Shown: positions 1 to 8,419 of the stretch, in pieces
How positions within the stretch are numbered: the stretch's first letter is position 1
How the letters are laid out: the number at the start of each line of letters is the position of its first letter
NCBI GenBank assembly: GCA_963837345.1
Contig: CAWIMX010000001.1
Span: 2,108,001-2,172,000, forward strand
Reading direction: 5' to 3'
DNA length: 64,000 bases
Source: CAWIMX01 sp963837345
Lineage (GTDB): Bacteria > Acidobacteriota > Vicinamibacteria > Vicinamibacterales > CAVVIG01
The notes under the pieces: model-generated
What the model saw: only the letters and a program-made list of their open reading frames with translations
What the model was told of the DNA's origin: nothing
Database searches by the model: none
Made by a program: the position numbers and the translations under genes

Positions 1-855
1 AGCGCCGGTTCGATCGACATCGGCGACCTGACACGGACGTATCGGATCTACGTGCCGCGCGGGCTGGCGAAAGACGCACCGCTCGTATTCGTGATGCATG
101 GCGCGGGCGAAAACGGCGCCCGGGTGCGGTTCGAAACCGGGTACGGATTCGACCGCCTCGCCGACGCCCACCACTTCGCCGTCGTCTATCCCAACGCTCA
201 CAATGGTGATTGGAACGCGTGCGGCACGGTCGGAGACGTCAGCGCGGATGGCGCCGGTATCGACGATGTGGCGTTCTTGACCGGAGTGGTCGACAGGCTC
301 GCCGCCGAGATTGGTGTCGACCCGCGTCGCGTGTTCGCCGCCGGGAGCTCTCGCGGCGGTTTCATGGCGTTCCGTCTGGCACTCGAGGCCCCTTCCAGGT
401 TTCGCGCGGTTGCGGCGGTATCGGCCAGCGTGCACACGCCGGACAATTTCAAGTGCAAGCCGGCACGGAGCGGCACTTCCTCGGTCATGATCATGAACGG
501 CACCCGGGATCCCCTGGTCCCGTTCGGTGGTGGCCAGGTCAGTCTCCTCGGGTTTTCGTACAAGTACGGGACCGTGATGTCGTCGCGGCAGTCGGGCCAG
601 TATTTCGCGGATCTCAACCACATCGCCGGCGCGCCGGAAACGACCGACACGCAGGTGGCCGATGGCATTCACGTCCAGCGCGTGCTGTGGCGCAGCGGCT
701 CGGGCGTGGAAGTGGAGCTCGTCGTCGTCGAGGGCGGTGGTCACGGCATGCCGCAGCCATACCAGCGCCATCCGCGACTGCTGGGTCCGTCGCCGGAGGA
801 ACCGAACGGACCGGCAGTGATCTGGGCCTTCTTCGACCGACAGCGGACAGGATGA
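1..855 (+). CDS. PHB depolymerase/LpqC-family esterase, 5' end cut by window edge
   Basis: Alpha/beta-hydrolase of the polyhydroxybutyrate depolymerase/LpqC/feruloyl-esterase type, expected to hydrolyse an ester outside the cytoplasm. The frame is open from base 1, so the signal peptide and start lie left of the window; the GTG at 52 is probably internal. Visible family marks are the oxyanion-hole segment FVMHGAGENG, the nucleophile elbow GSSRGG (GxSxG, Ser near base 349), the acid in GTRDPLVPFGGG and the His in GGGHGMP near base 745. These complete a Ser-Asp-His triad. The substrate cannot be told from sequence; feruloyl esterase is an equal alternative. The next gene is 500 bases away. Confidence 0.8.
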   Translation, partial: SAGSIDIGDLTRTYRIYVPRGLAKDAPLVFVMHGAGENGARVRFETGYGFDRLADAHHFAVVYPNAHNGDWNACGTVGDVSADGAGIDDVAFLTGVVDRLAAEIGVDPRRVFAAGSSRGGFMAFRLALEAPSRFRAVAAVSASVHTPDNFKCKPARSGTSSVMIMNGTRDPLVPFGGGQVSLLGFSYKYGTVMSSRQSGQYFADLNHIAGAPETTDTQVADGIHVQRVLWRSGSGVEVELVVVEGGGHGMPQPYQRHPRLLGPSPEEPNGPAVIWAFFDRQRTG

Positions 856-1361
856 CGCCATGCGCCGGCGATCGCTGCGCTCTGTGGCTGAACGTCCGAT
901 TCGGCGCGAGACGGATCACAGCCGCGCGGGGTACGTGTCAGGCCGCGACGGGAGCGGCCTTGGAGCGAGAGTGGTCGTTCATCGGCGATGCGCTTGACGA
1001 ACTCGAAAACTGCGTCGGGTGCTGCAGCCGCGCGATTGAGATCGGGTGGCCGCGCGGGTTGCGCGCTTCGGGAGCATCGCCGCTCGAGATTCGCCGCCGG
1101 CGAGGGTTTCTGGAGGGTGTGATGACCACGCGCCGCCTGCATCGTCGAATCTCGCCACGGCCTCCAGGCGTCGATTCCTGTCCCCCTCCAGGGAGATTTG
1201 GCACGGTCGGCGATTCTTGAGACCGGTTCATCGGCCCATCGCTGTCACATCGCGATGTGATGCCCGGTCTTTGCGGATACGCACAGACCGTGCGCTCGAG
1301 ACCAGCTCCAGCGATCCCGCCTTGCAGGCCGATGATGCAGCGCTGAGCGGGGCCGCGGTGG
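856..1361. other. Intergenic stretch with no supported gene
   Basis: About 500 bases between the esterase stop and the MUG fusion. Frames are open on both strands because of high GC, but none shows a recognisable motif, a ribosome site or protein-like composition. I see no tRNA or strong hairpin. It may be decayed sequence, since the neighbours to the right are degraded too. Confidence 0.5.
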
Positions 1362-2168
1362 TTGTCGATCCCCAAGGAGAACGAGTTTCAAGTCAGCGAG
1401 GCGCCGCCGGGGTCGGTATTGCTGCTGGGCGACCTGGCGGCGTTCAACGTCGAAGGAGGGTTCTGCGCGACCCAGGCCATGTGTACGCGCAGGCGTGGAC
1501 CGCTAGGCGCGATCGACGGCTCGACGGTAACATGCTCCCTGCACGGCGCGCAGTTCAACGTGTGCACGGGGGCCGTGCTGCGTGCCGGGTCGTCGTTCCA
1601 CTCGTGGTTGGACGGCCTTTCCCCAAACAGCCAGCTCATGCTGCGGGATCGTATCAAACCCGGCGTCCGGATTCTGTTCGTGGGCATCAATCCCGGCCGG
1701 CGCTCGGACGCGATCGGCCATCACTTCGCCGGCTATTCGAACCGCTTCTGGAAACTCCTCTACGAATCGCGCCTGGTCCCCGAGCCGATACGCGCGGAGG
1801 ACGATGGCCGGCTTGCGGAGTGGGGCTACGGCATCACGAACCTCGTGCCCCGGATGACGCCGGGGATCGACACGCTGCGGCCGGAAGAGTACCTCGCAGG
1901 CGCGGAGGTGCTGAGGAAGAAGATCCGGCGGTTCGAGCCGGCACTCGTCGCCGTGGTGGGCGTGACCGTGTTCCGGAGTCTCCTGGGTCTTCGGAGCCGT
2001 CCGGTGAGATTTGGCCTTCAGCGGGTGCGGCTGGAGGGATCGCGCGTGTTCGTCCTGCCTAACCCCAGCGGCCGCAATGCGAACGTGTCTTACGCGGAGA
2101 TGCTGGCGGCCTTCCGGGCGCTGCGGAAGGCCTCCGCCAGGCTCGGGCGCGCCAGGTCGTTCCGCTAA
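1362..2168 (+). CDS. Rieske-like N-terminus fused to mismatch-specific uracil DNA glycosylase (MUG)
   Basis: 268 aa from a TTG start. Residues 90-260 form a complete uracil-DNA glycosylase family 2 (MUG/TDG) domain: motif GINPGR near residue 108, GHHFAGYSNRFW, GYGITNLVPR and the end motif VLPNPSGRNAN. This family removes U or T from G mismatches. Residues 20-75 resemble a Rieske ferredoxin. The second ligand pair CSLHG is intact, but the first is C-T-R where the family has C-T-H, so a normal 2Fe-2S site is unlikely. The Rieske part stops before its C-terminal strands. I infer an accidental fusion, or a translated relic in front of a working glycosylase whose true start may be near base 1630. 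The glycosylase call is firm; the start is not. Confidence 0.75.
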   Translation: MSIPKENEFQVSEAPPGSVLLLGDLAAFNVEGGFCATQAMCTRRRGPLGAIDGSTVTCSLHGAQFNVCTGAVLRAGSSFHSWLDGLSPNSQLMLRDRIKPGVRILFVGINPGRRSDAIGHHFAGYSNRFWKLLYESRLVPEPIRAEDDGRLAEWGYGITNLVPRMTPGIDTLRPEEYLAGAEVLRKKIRRFEPALVAVVGVTVFRSLLGLRSRPVRFGLQRVRLEGSRVFVLPNPSGRNANVSYAEMLAAFRALRKASARLGRARSFR

Positions 2169-2169
2169 C

Positions 2170-2660
2170 CGCCGATTCCACCGCGACCACCGGGGGATGC
2201 ACGTGTGCAGCGTCGCCGGCCAGCAGGATCCGTCCCTGGGTCGGTTCACTCGCGGATCCGACCTGCTGTTCCGTCAGCACGACACGCGCACGCCGCCCAT
2301 CCTCCAACTTGCCGATCGCGTGAGTGCCAACGGCGTCTTTGTGGAAGCCCCAAGCCGGCCACTTTTCGGATGAGACTGCGTCCTCCGTCGCACCCGACGA
2401 GATACTCCGACCTCAAGCGGTGGCCATCGGACAGCTCGACGTCGACGCCGGCCTCGTCCCGGGTGACGCCTGTCACCTCGCGTGCGCGATGGATCGGCAC
2501 CGCCAGCTCACCGACCCAGTCGGCCAGGATGCGCTCGCCGGCCAACGGGAACTTGCGCTAGCGGACCAACTCGTACGACTCACGGCCTGGCGCCATTGAC
2601 GTGCCGGGACCGTAAAACCAGTCCGGATAGGGTCTGGCGACCTCACCTGCCCGCACGGGC
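2170..2660 (-). pseudogene. Decayed PheA/TfdB-type FAD monooxygenase
   Basis: Fragments of a class A flavin monooxygenase appear in order on the minus strand. SMAPGRESYELVR is followed by an in-frame TAG (2558-2560), then RKFPLAGERILADWVGEL, and further on the second FAD motif EYLVGCDGGRS. The frame is lost after that. The late FAD motif GRILLAGDAAHVHPP resumes in another frame near 2235-2190, with the substrate-domain sequence between largely missing. A nonsense codon, a frameshift and an internal deletion make it non-functional. It lies just downstream of the ECF41 sigma gene. ECF41 genes usually sit beside oxidoreductases they control, so this may be the ruin of the sigma factor's target. 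Confidence 0.75.
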
Positions 2661-2720
2661 TCGTCGCCGCGTGGTGTCGGCGAATGTCTCCCGAGCGCCG
2701 GGCTCCTTGCGGCTCCCGCC

Positions 2721-3596
2721 TCAATGCGTGTGCTCGAGGAACCCACGCAGCTTGTCGGGGTTGCGGACGGCATAGATCGCGCGAATGCGGCCGTCGGCGA
2801 TGTCGAACGAGTAGACGCCGTTGCCGAGGCTCGGATGACGCAGGAGGAGGCCTGGCGTGCCGTTGACCATGACCATCAGGGGGGCCGACTCCGACCAGCG
2901 CACCCTGCCGACGAGGTCGATCACGAACTCGGCGATGCGATCCGCGCCGAGCACGGGACGCGGCGCGGCGACCGCCTTGCCGCCGCCATCAGCGACGAGC
3001 TTCGCGTCGGTGTGCAGTACCGCCATCAGTTCGTCCAGATTGCCGGTGAGGCAGGCGTCGCGGAACCGCTGCACGATCTCTTCAGATTCGCGGCGGGACA
3101 CGGTGACGCGGGGATGCGACTCGCGCAGCCGGCGGCGCGCGCGGGTCAGGATCTGCCGCGTGTTCGCCTCGCTCTTGCCGACGTTCCTCGCGATCTCATC
3201 GAAGTCGAGCTCGAACACCTCGCGTAGCAGGAAGACGGCGCGCTCGGTCGGCGCCAGCCGCTCCAGCAGGACGAGAAAGGCCGTGGTCAGCGACGATGCC
3301 AGCTCGGCGGATTCCTGATTCGCTTCGGCCAACGGTTCGGGCAGCCATGGCCCGGGATACTCCATGCGTGTTCGCTCGGCGCTGCGCAGGTGGTCGATGC
3401 ACAGCCGCGTGACGATGGTCGTGAGATAGGCGCGGGGGGAGCGGACGTCGGCGTGCTCGTCCTGACGCGCCCGGACCCACGCGTCCTGCACGACATCCTC
3501 GGCTTCGCTCCCGCTGCCGAGCATCCGGTAGGCGATCGAGAACAACCGCGGTCGATGCGCCTCGAACGCTGCCCCGTCCCAGTCGGTCGCTGCCAT
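2721..3596 (-). CDS. ECF41-type RNA polymerase sigma factor (SigJ-like) with SnoaL extension
   Basis: 291 aa from an ATG. Sigma region 2 is in residues 10-75 (ending near VTRLCIDHLRSAERT) and region 4 in residues 105-165 (APTERAVFLLREVFELDFDEIA). The C-terminal third is a SnoaL-like domain. Diagnostic ECF41 marks are all present: the linker WLPEPL near residue 84, DGGGK in the SnoaL domain and NPDKL near the end. In this group the extension takes the place of an anti-sigma factor and modulates activity. The upstream side carries a 13-bp inverted repeat, and a separate SnoaL-domain gene is transcribed divergently. The gene downstream, a flavin monooxygenase, is broken. Confidence 0.92.
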   Translation of the reverse strand: MAATDWDGAAFEAHRPRLFSIAYRMLGSGSEAEDVVQDAWVRARQDEHADVRSPRAYLTTIVTRLCIDHLRSAERTRMEYPGPWLPEPLAEANQESAELASSLTTAFLVLLERLAPTERAVFLLREVFELDFDEIARNVGKSEANTRQILTRARRRLRESHPRVTVSRRESEEIVQRFRDACLTGNLDELMAVLHTDAKLVADGGGKAVAAPRPVLGADRIAEFVIDLVGRVRWSESAPLMVMVNGTPGLLLRHPSLGNGVYSFDIADGRIRAIYAVRNPDKLRGFLEHTH

Positions 3597-3651
3597 GGCT
3601 CAGATCCGCCTCCACTGCTCACTGACCTCGAGACGAATGACGGAGGCCGTG

Positions 3652-3685
3652 TGTGACACCGGCGTGGCCAGGCGCCGGTGTCACA
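3652..3685. promoter_or_regulatory. Perfect 13-bp inverted repeat in divergent ECF41/SnoaL region
   Basis: Left arm TGTGACACCGGCG (3652-3664), 8-base spacer, right arm CGCCGGTGTCACA (3673-3685). It lies 56 bases before the ECF41 start and no T-run follows. A protein-binding operator is the likelier reading; a hairpin acting as terminator for leftward read-through is possible. Confidence 0.55.
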
Positions 3686-3874
3686 GGACCATTCCGAAAT
3701 CGTCATGATTGATGGAGGGCAACAGACCTCATGACCGCTCGCTCCACGCCAAGCTCGGCCTTGAACAGCAGAAGCGTGCGCGCGGCGGCGTTGAGGCTGT
3801 CCAGGTCTGCCTCGTGAACGTGCATCGATTGCCCCGCTACACCGCGCCGATCTGACCGGCGCACAGGAGAGGAT

Positions 3875-4303
3875 ATGAAATACGAGCAGGTTACCACGGT
3901 AGAGCAGCTCATCAACGAGTTGGACGCCGCCTCTTCTCGGAACGACGTCGAAGCCCTCGTTGCGCTCTTCGCACCTGACGCGACGATCGAGAGCTATCTG
4001 GTCTCGCGCGTCTTCAACCGGGCGGAGGGTGTGTGCCGGGGTCGGGCAGAAATACGGGAGTTGGCGCTCGCGCTCATGAAGCGCGGCAGGGCATGGGGAG
4101 GACACGAGCCGCCGATCATCCGAGGGAACACGGTCGCGATCGAGTACAGAACTGCGTCCTCGGATGCAGAGAGGTTCTCCGTGGACATCCTCGAGGTGAG
4201 GGACGGCGCAATCCAGAGCCTTCGCGCGTACGCGGGGTGGCGCGCGATCCGGGCTCTCGCCGGCGGGGCCGAGACCGACGCGTCCAGCGAAGCCTCGGCG
4301 TGA
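3875..4303 (+). CDS. SnoaL/NTF2-like protein
   Basis: 142 aa, ATG with GGAGAGG six bases upstream. The layout is typical of the nuclear-transport-factor-2/SnoaL cone fold: an N-terminal helix (VEQLINELDAASSRNDVEALVALF), then APDATIESY and the strand pattern ending in AIQSLRAYAGW. Members are small isomerases, dehydratases or binding proteins; the ligand cannot be predicted. The gene is divergent from ECF41, whose product carries the same fold as a C-terminal domain, so a shared regulon is plausible. The last 12 residues are low-complexity and probably disordered. Confidence 0.75.
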   Translation: MKYEQVTTVEQLINELDAASSRNDVEALVALFAPDATIESYLVSRVFNRAEGVCRGRAEIRELALALMKRGRAWGGHEPPIIRGNTVAIEYRTASSDAERFSVDILEVRDGAIQSLRAYAGWRAIRALAGGAETDASSEASA

Positions 4304-4424
4304 TCGACGAACTCGTCGGCGCCGAGCAAGTCGGTGCTCAAGGCGACAAGGGCCGGGCCGGCTTCAAGACGGTCGTGGTGCGCCGTCCCGATCCGCACGG
4401 AGCCGGTCTGGACAGGGTGGAGCT

Positions 4425-5366
4425 TCACACGTGCATCAGAATCGATCGCACGACGTCCGGATGATCGAAATGCACCATGTGGCCGGCATCCGGGACGATG
4501 ATGACAGTCGTCGCGGGCGCTGCGATCGCCGCAGGCAACTGCTTCACGATGGCGGGAGGGTTGAGCGCATCTTTCTCGCCAAACACGTAATGAACCGGCA
4601 CGGCCACGCGTGGAGGATTGGCCAACAGATCCAATGAGGCTATCTGCGGCAGCATCCGGCGCTGGACTCGATTCATGTTGCGCAGCGCTCTCACCGCTCC
4701 GCCCACGCCGTACGTCCGAAACAAGCTGAACAACATCTCCCGGAGCAGCGCGGCGAACGTCTTGCCGTGTTCGATGGCGCCGAGATCGGCCAGCACGGTG
4801 GCGCGCCGCTGCAGCGTCGCCGGATCCAGACACGGCGGCTCAGGAAGGGTGACGGCCTTTCGTCTCAGCCCGCGGCGTGCGGCCCGAACGCCGTGCGTCC
4901 GGATAAACACGTGGGCCGCGGCGTCGCCAACGGCCGTCTGCGAGTCAGGTGAGACGGCGACAAGCGCCTTGATGTACCGCGGCTCGTGTTCGGCGGCTTG
5001 CAGCGCGAACGTCCCCCCGATCGAAATGGCGAGCACGATCACGCGCTGGTTCGTCTCCTCGAAGAATCGCCGAAGGACGGTACGAAGGTCCGCGACCTGC
5101 TGCTGCATGCCGACGCTCTCCGTGTCGCGCGCAGGAGCGTCGCCGCAACCTCTCTGCTCCCAGTAGCCCACCAGGAAATCGCGCTCGAGATCGAGAAGCC
5201 GCTGAAATTTCGGGATCTCGTTTAGCAACGGCAGGCCTGGGCCACCCTGAACGATCAGCAGCGGAGGCCGTCCTTCGCGTTCGGTGCAGAGGCGGATACG
5301 TTGGCGAGAGCCGTTGACGTCGAGATCGATGGTTCGGTCGATTGCGTATCGTGTCGTCGTCGCCAT
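4425..5366 (-). CDS. Alpha/beta-fold hydrolase, proline iminopeptidase-like
   Basis: 313 aa. The N-terminal GGPG box (VQGGPGLP, near residue 41) forms the oxyanion hole as in peptidase family S33. The nucleophile elbow is degenerate: AISIGG, where GxSxGG is usual, with Ser near residue 115. The acid is in FGEKDALNP and the His in DAGHMVHFDHP. The cap domain spans roughly residues 140-235. No signal peptide is seen, so the enzyme is cytoplasmic. Peptidase, epoxide hydrolase or ester hydrolase activity cannot be separated by sequence. The gene stands alone, convergent with the SnoaL gene. Confidence 0.8.
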   Translation of the reverse strand: MATTTRYAIDRTIDLDVNGSRQRIRLCTEREGRPPLLIVQGGPGLPLLNEIPKFQRLLDLERDFLVGYWEQRGCGDAPARDTESVGMQQQVADLRTVLRRFFEETNQRVIVLAISIGGTFALQAAEHEPRYIKALVAVSPDSQTAVGDAAAHVFIRTHGVRAARRGLRRKAVTLPEPPCLDPATLQRRATVLADLGAIEHGKTFAALLREMLFSLFRTYGVGGAVRALRNMNRVQRRMLPQIASLDLLANPPRVAVPVHYVFGEKDALNPPAIVKQLPAAIAAPATTVIIVPDAGHMVHFDHPDVVRSILMHV

Positions 5367-5514
5367 AGGGACCAGAGCTCCTGGATGCGAGTGTCAGGCA
5401 CCGCCGACGCGAAGTCCGCGCCGAATGCCTGGACCAATGTAGCCTCGCGCCGCGACTCTGTCTGAGCGTCTGCGTCGCGAGCGAGAGGCGCAACCAGGTC
5501 GCAGCCGTGGGCCC

Positions 5515-6750
5515 TTAGCGATCTGGGAACGTAATGATCGCGTTAAGAAGAGGAATCTCTCTCCCTCGATGCCGTGGCGACCCTGCCTTCCAAGCTGCAA
5601 GGCCGGACGGACCGACTTCGAGGCTGCCGCCAACCGGCCTCAGCGCCGGCGTGACGACTTCAGGGTCGGCTTCAAGCGCGAAGGAGGCGAACGCATAGGG
5701 GATGCCCTCCGCGTCGATGGCGTTCGGCCGGTCGGCCATGTGAAAGTGCAAATGTGGCTCAGACGAATTACCCGTGTTTCCGACGAGCGCCAGCACCTGC
5801 CCTCGACGAACACGGTCACCTTTGTTCACCTTGAGGCTCCCCGGTTGGAGGTGGGCGTGGACCGCGTACGCCTCATCTCCCAGGCCCAGCAGGATGTAGT
5901 TGCCGCTCACGCTCGCCGGCGTGATCGGAACGGCACGCGCGACGGGGTCGGGTACGTTCTCAGGAAGTCGGTCCATCGTGTCGAGGACGACTCCGTCCGC
6001 GACGGCCAGAACCTTGGCGCCAAAGGCACGGTAGCTGTCATTGTTGCGTGGATCGCCTCGAAATGTCCGGCCATTCTCAAAGAGCCGCACCCAGTCGATT
6101 GCGAACCGCTGCGCGATCCGGCCTTCCCCGGCCAGTGCCAACAAGGCTCGACGATGATCCGATCCGTTGCCGGGGCCGTTCGCGGCGAGCCAGTGGTCGC
6201 CCTCGAGCGGTGGTCCGATCACACGTGGTTCGTTCGTCGACACGGCCACGTCCACGCCGCGGACGACGACCACGTCTTGCCCGATCAACCGTGTCGAGTT
6301 CCGGTCGCCTGGGAGCGCAGCCGAGTCGGGACCAGCGGACCCGAGAGCAAACCGGTGCGTCAGAACAGCGGGAACGGTCCCGCCACGCAATGCGATCCAG
6401 ATGAACACGATCGCCGTCCCTCCGCCCGGCAGGAGACCGTTCCCTGCCTCGTCTGGCGGTGCTCCTAGCAGGCGAAGCGCCGCGTCGAGCGCCTCGCCCT
6501 CGAGATGAAGCAGTGGCGGAGCGTCCGGGGAGCCATCCATCACGTCAACCGTCTCAAGCGTCGTCGGTCGCGACGACAAGTTCGTGACGTGAAGCTCGTA
6601 TACGAGGTGCGTTGCACCGCCAGCGACGAACGATCGAGGCGGATAGGGAACGCGAACATCGATGGGCGCGAACGCCGGAGCCGGCTGCCCTGCCACCGGT
6701 GCGAGCAGCACGACGAGGGCACCGAGCCCTGCCGCGAGAGTCGATCTCAT
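5515..6750 (-). CDS. Secreted M23-family (LytM-like) metallopeptidase
   Basis: 411 aa with a signal peptide (MRSTLAAGLGALVVLLAPVAG). A beta-rich N-terminal region (residues 30-200) precedes the M23 domain. The zinc-site marks seen are the Asp of RFAIDWVRL, YAVHAHLQPGS and the final HLHFHMAD, with the LytM-type strand KVNKGDRVRRGQVLALVGNTG between them. The classic first His is hard to place, because the HxxxD element has become FAIDW with a distant His. M23 enzymes cut peptidoglycan cross-bridges; some relatives only bind or regulate. Expected in the periplasm. Same strand as the PEGA protein upstream but 54 bases away, so co-transcription is possible. Confidence 0.82.
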   Translation of the reverse strand: MRSTLAAGLGALVVLLAPVAGQPAPAFAPIDVRVPYPPRSFVAGGATHLVYELHVTNLSSRPTTLETVDVMDGSPDAPPLLHLEGEALDAALRLLGAPPDEAGNGLLPGGGTAIVFIWIALRGGTVPAVLTHRFALGSAGPDSAALPGDRNSTRLIGQDVVVVRGVDVAVSTNEPRVIGPPLEGDHWLAANGPGNGSDHRRALLALAGEGRIAQRFAIDWVRLFENGRTFRGDPRNNDSYRAFGAKVLAVADGVVLDTMDRLPENVPDPVARAVPITPASVSGNYILLGLGDEAYAVHAHLQPGSLKVNKGDRVRRGQVLALVGNTGNSSEPHLHFHMADRPNAIDAEGIPYAFASFALEADPEVVTPALRPVGGSLEVGPSGLAAWKAGSPRHRGREIPLLNAIITFPDR

Positions 6751-6804
6751 GGCGTCTTCCTTTCTCGCACTGCGAGCGTCGTCGATGCGCCGTGCACGCG
6801 ACGA

Positions 6805-7284
6805 CTAGTCATGGCGGGCTAATGGCGACAACGTGCCGCGATAGGTTGTCGTGTCGCCGGCGCGCGTACGTGTCTGGATCTCGAGCGGCTCGTAACCTGA
6901 CGCGCGCACGACCACCGAATGTGACCCTGGCGTCAGCACGAGGCGTTCGGAGCTGCCGTCGAACTGGTTGACCCGGCCGGCGTAGCCGCCGTCGACATAG
7001 ACGGCCGCACTGGCGGGACGGATCTGCAGGCGGAGACCGCCAGACAGGGCATTGTCGGGCGGCGCGATGTAGCGAGTCACGTCGATCGACGGTCCGGGAG
7101 CGCACGAACCTGGACCCAGCAGACTGGAGCACGGCCGGATCCCGCCGCGTCCGTCATCACGGCCATCGATTGGGCCTGGGATGTGAGGTCCCTGGACGGG
7201 GAGCTGCGCGTCAGCCATCGTCGTCATGGCGATCAGGGCGATGGCAGCCGGGGTGACGATCCCGCCGAGTGTCGTGAGCTTCAT
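6805..7284 (-). CDS. Secreted PEGA-domain protein
   Basis: 159 aa from the ATG at 7284, chosen because GAGGA lies five bases upstream; longer frames to 7353 lack a ribosome site. Signal peptide MKLTTLGGIVTPAAIALIAMTTMADA. A Pro/Gly-rich stretch with two Cys (residues 30-65) leads to a PEGA domain (residues 85-150; VYVDGGYAGRVNQFDG, LTPGSHSVVVRASGYEPLEI). PEGA domains are small surface beta-sandwiches of uncertain role, often tied to the envelope. Downstream lies the M23 peptidase and upstream another secreted protein, all leftward, giving a cell-envelope flavour. Confidence 0.8.
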   Translation of the reverse strand: MKLTTLGGIVTPAAIALIAMTTMADAQLPVQGPHIPGPIDGRDDGRGGIRPCSSLLGPGSCAPGPSIDVTRYIAPPDNALSGGLRLQIRPASAAVYVDGGYAGRVNQFDGSSERLVLTPGSHSVVVRASGYEPLEIQTRTRAGDTTTYRGTLSPLARHD

Positions 7285-7349
7285 GGAGGTCCTCTTCCTG
7301 TGGCTAATCATGTTTCCGTGCGGCTGGCTCTCGACGCTCTGTCGCGGAG

Positions 7350-7853
7350 TCATCGCCCTTCGGTCAACCCGTTTGCGCCGCGGTACAGACGCAGAAAGGC
7401 CCGCGCAAAATTCGTGGCAGGGTCGCGCTCCAGGAAGCTTCGCTTCTCGTCAGCAAAGGAATCCACGACCAGCAAGCGGCCCTCGCGGACGACGTACACG
7501 GCTCCCACTCCGTTCTGGATCTTCTGGTCCGTCGCGGTCGTGACCGAGTTCTCGCCCCGCTTGTCTTTGTCACGGCGAGAGTTCGTCACCCAGCCGCCGA
7601 CGCGATGTTCGACCGTGGCACCGAATTCCAGGAGCATCTGTGCCTCGCTCGCATCCTGAACGAGTTGAAGCGCGATGCCGGACGCGCGCAGCTCGCGCAC
7701 GATGCGATCGCGCGCCCGCGTGTCCGTTCCTGTATCGATGTAGAGACGGGTCAGCCCATGCAGATCAGAAGGCGTTCCGTACCGAGGACGGTCTGCGTCC
7801 TGGCCTCCCGCCAGGCCGAACACGAGGACGGCGCACAACATCAGACGAGTCAT
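7350..7853 (-). CDS. Secreted protein of unknown function
   Basis: 167 aa. The ATG at 7853 is chosen over an upstream TTG because GAAGGA sits just before it. It has a signal peptide (MTRLMLCAVLVFGLAGG), then a mixed alpha/beta domain. The pattern LYIDTGTDTRARDRIVREL ... GIALQLVQDASEAQMLLEFG resembles small secreted proteins that compare pairs of residues over a Rossmann-like core, but no family is certain. A charged loop (NSRRDKDKRGEN) precedes a strand-rich half ending FARAFLRLYRG. It is 65 bases upstream of the PEGA gene on the same strand, so a shared transcript is plausible. Confidence 0.65.
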   Translation of the reverse strand: MTRLMLCAVLVFGLAGGQDADRPRYGTPSDLHGLTRLYIDTGTDTRARDRIVRELRASGIALQLVQDASEAQMLLEFGATVEHRVGGWVTNSRRDKDKRGENSVTTATDQKIQNGVGAVYVVREGRLLVVDSFADEKRSFLERDPATNFARAFLRLYRGANGLTEGR

Positions 7854-7937
7854 ATGTCCTTCTTTCGTTTTCAAACCGCGGTTCGTTGATCGATTTCGAC
7901 TCCCGCGTCCCGTGAGGTCGCCGATTGGCCAGCTCCT

Positions 7938-8203
7938 TTACACAAGGGCGTCGCGGAGCGCCTGGTTGACTTGAGCCACGGCCGCTCGCGCAGCCGGTGT
8001 GTGGCGAGGGAATTCAGCACGGCGAAGGGGTGAATCGTTCCCGGTTCGGCGCCGTGCGCAATCTCGCGGACCAGACGATCGTGCGTACTTTTCCCACCGA
8101 CGACCCATCCGCCACCATGGATAAGGACCGCGACGGGCACGGAGAAAAGCAGGGTCTCGGGCTCGATGGCGTCAGTGAGCACCGATTTGGATTGCGCGGT
8201 CAT
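7938..8203 (-). pseudogene. Remnant of HGGGW-type alpha/beta hydrolase (acetyl esterase family)
   Basis: The first 46 or so codons encode a good esterase N-terminus with the oxyanion motif LIHGGGWVVGG. The next recognisable piece, EPGTIHPFAVLNSLA, belongs to the family's extreme C-terminus, so about 200 residues including the catalytic Ser are gone. A frameshift follows: the native ending AARAAVAQVNQALRDALV and its TAA (7938-7940) lie one frame over. This is a deletion plus a frameshift, so the gene is dead. The divergent AraC gene may have been its regulator. Confidence 0.8.
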
Positions 8204-8326
8204 TCGTCCTCCGTGGGTTGGTGCGTAACGCTACGGGCTACGGGGTGGTTATGTGCACGGGAGATACCAGGGGGATTTGCCGCAAAGGCCTTGCATTCCC
8301 GGCAAGTCCAAGGGACGTCGCCGTCC

Positions 8327-8352
8327 CGAGATCTCGTGGCCGCGAGATCTCG
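8327..8352. promoter_or_regulatory. Paired CGAGATCTCG palindromes upstream of araC-type gene
   Basis: The same perfect 10-bp palindrome occurs at 8327-8336 and 8343-8352, 16 bases apart and 68 bases before the AraC-type start. A GGGAC/GTCCC inverted repeat lies at 8312-8326. The pair lies between the decayed esterase and the regulator and is a candidate operator for either. Confidence 0.45.
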
Positions 8353-8419
8353 CGAATCGATTCGACGCAGGAGTTCGGCCGTGCTAACGTTGCCGGTTGC
8401 CCCTGTTGTGCCACTGCGC

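Noticed and set aside
1190..1225. Possible sigma-54 promoter (TTGGCAC near 1199)
   Set aside because: The -12 element (TTGC at the right spacing) is missing.
856..1361. Several 100-145 codon frames before the MUG fusion
   Set aside because: No motif, all Arg/Ser-rich as expected from random high-GC DNA; overlapping frames on both strands are equally open.
3703..3915. 70-codon minus-strand frame between ECF41 and SnoaL genes
   Set aside because: Overlaps the start of the well-supported SnoaL gene and shows no ribosome site or family motif.
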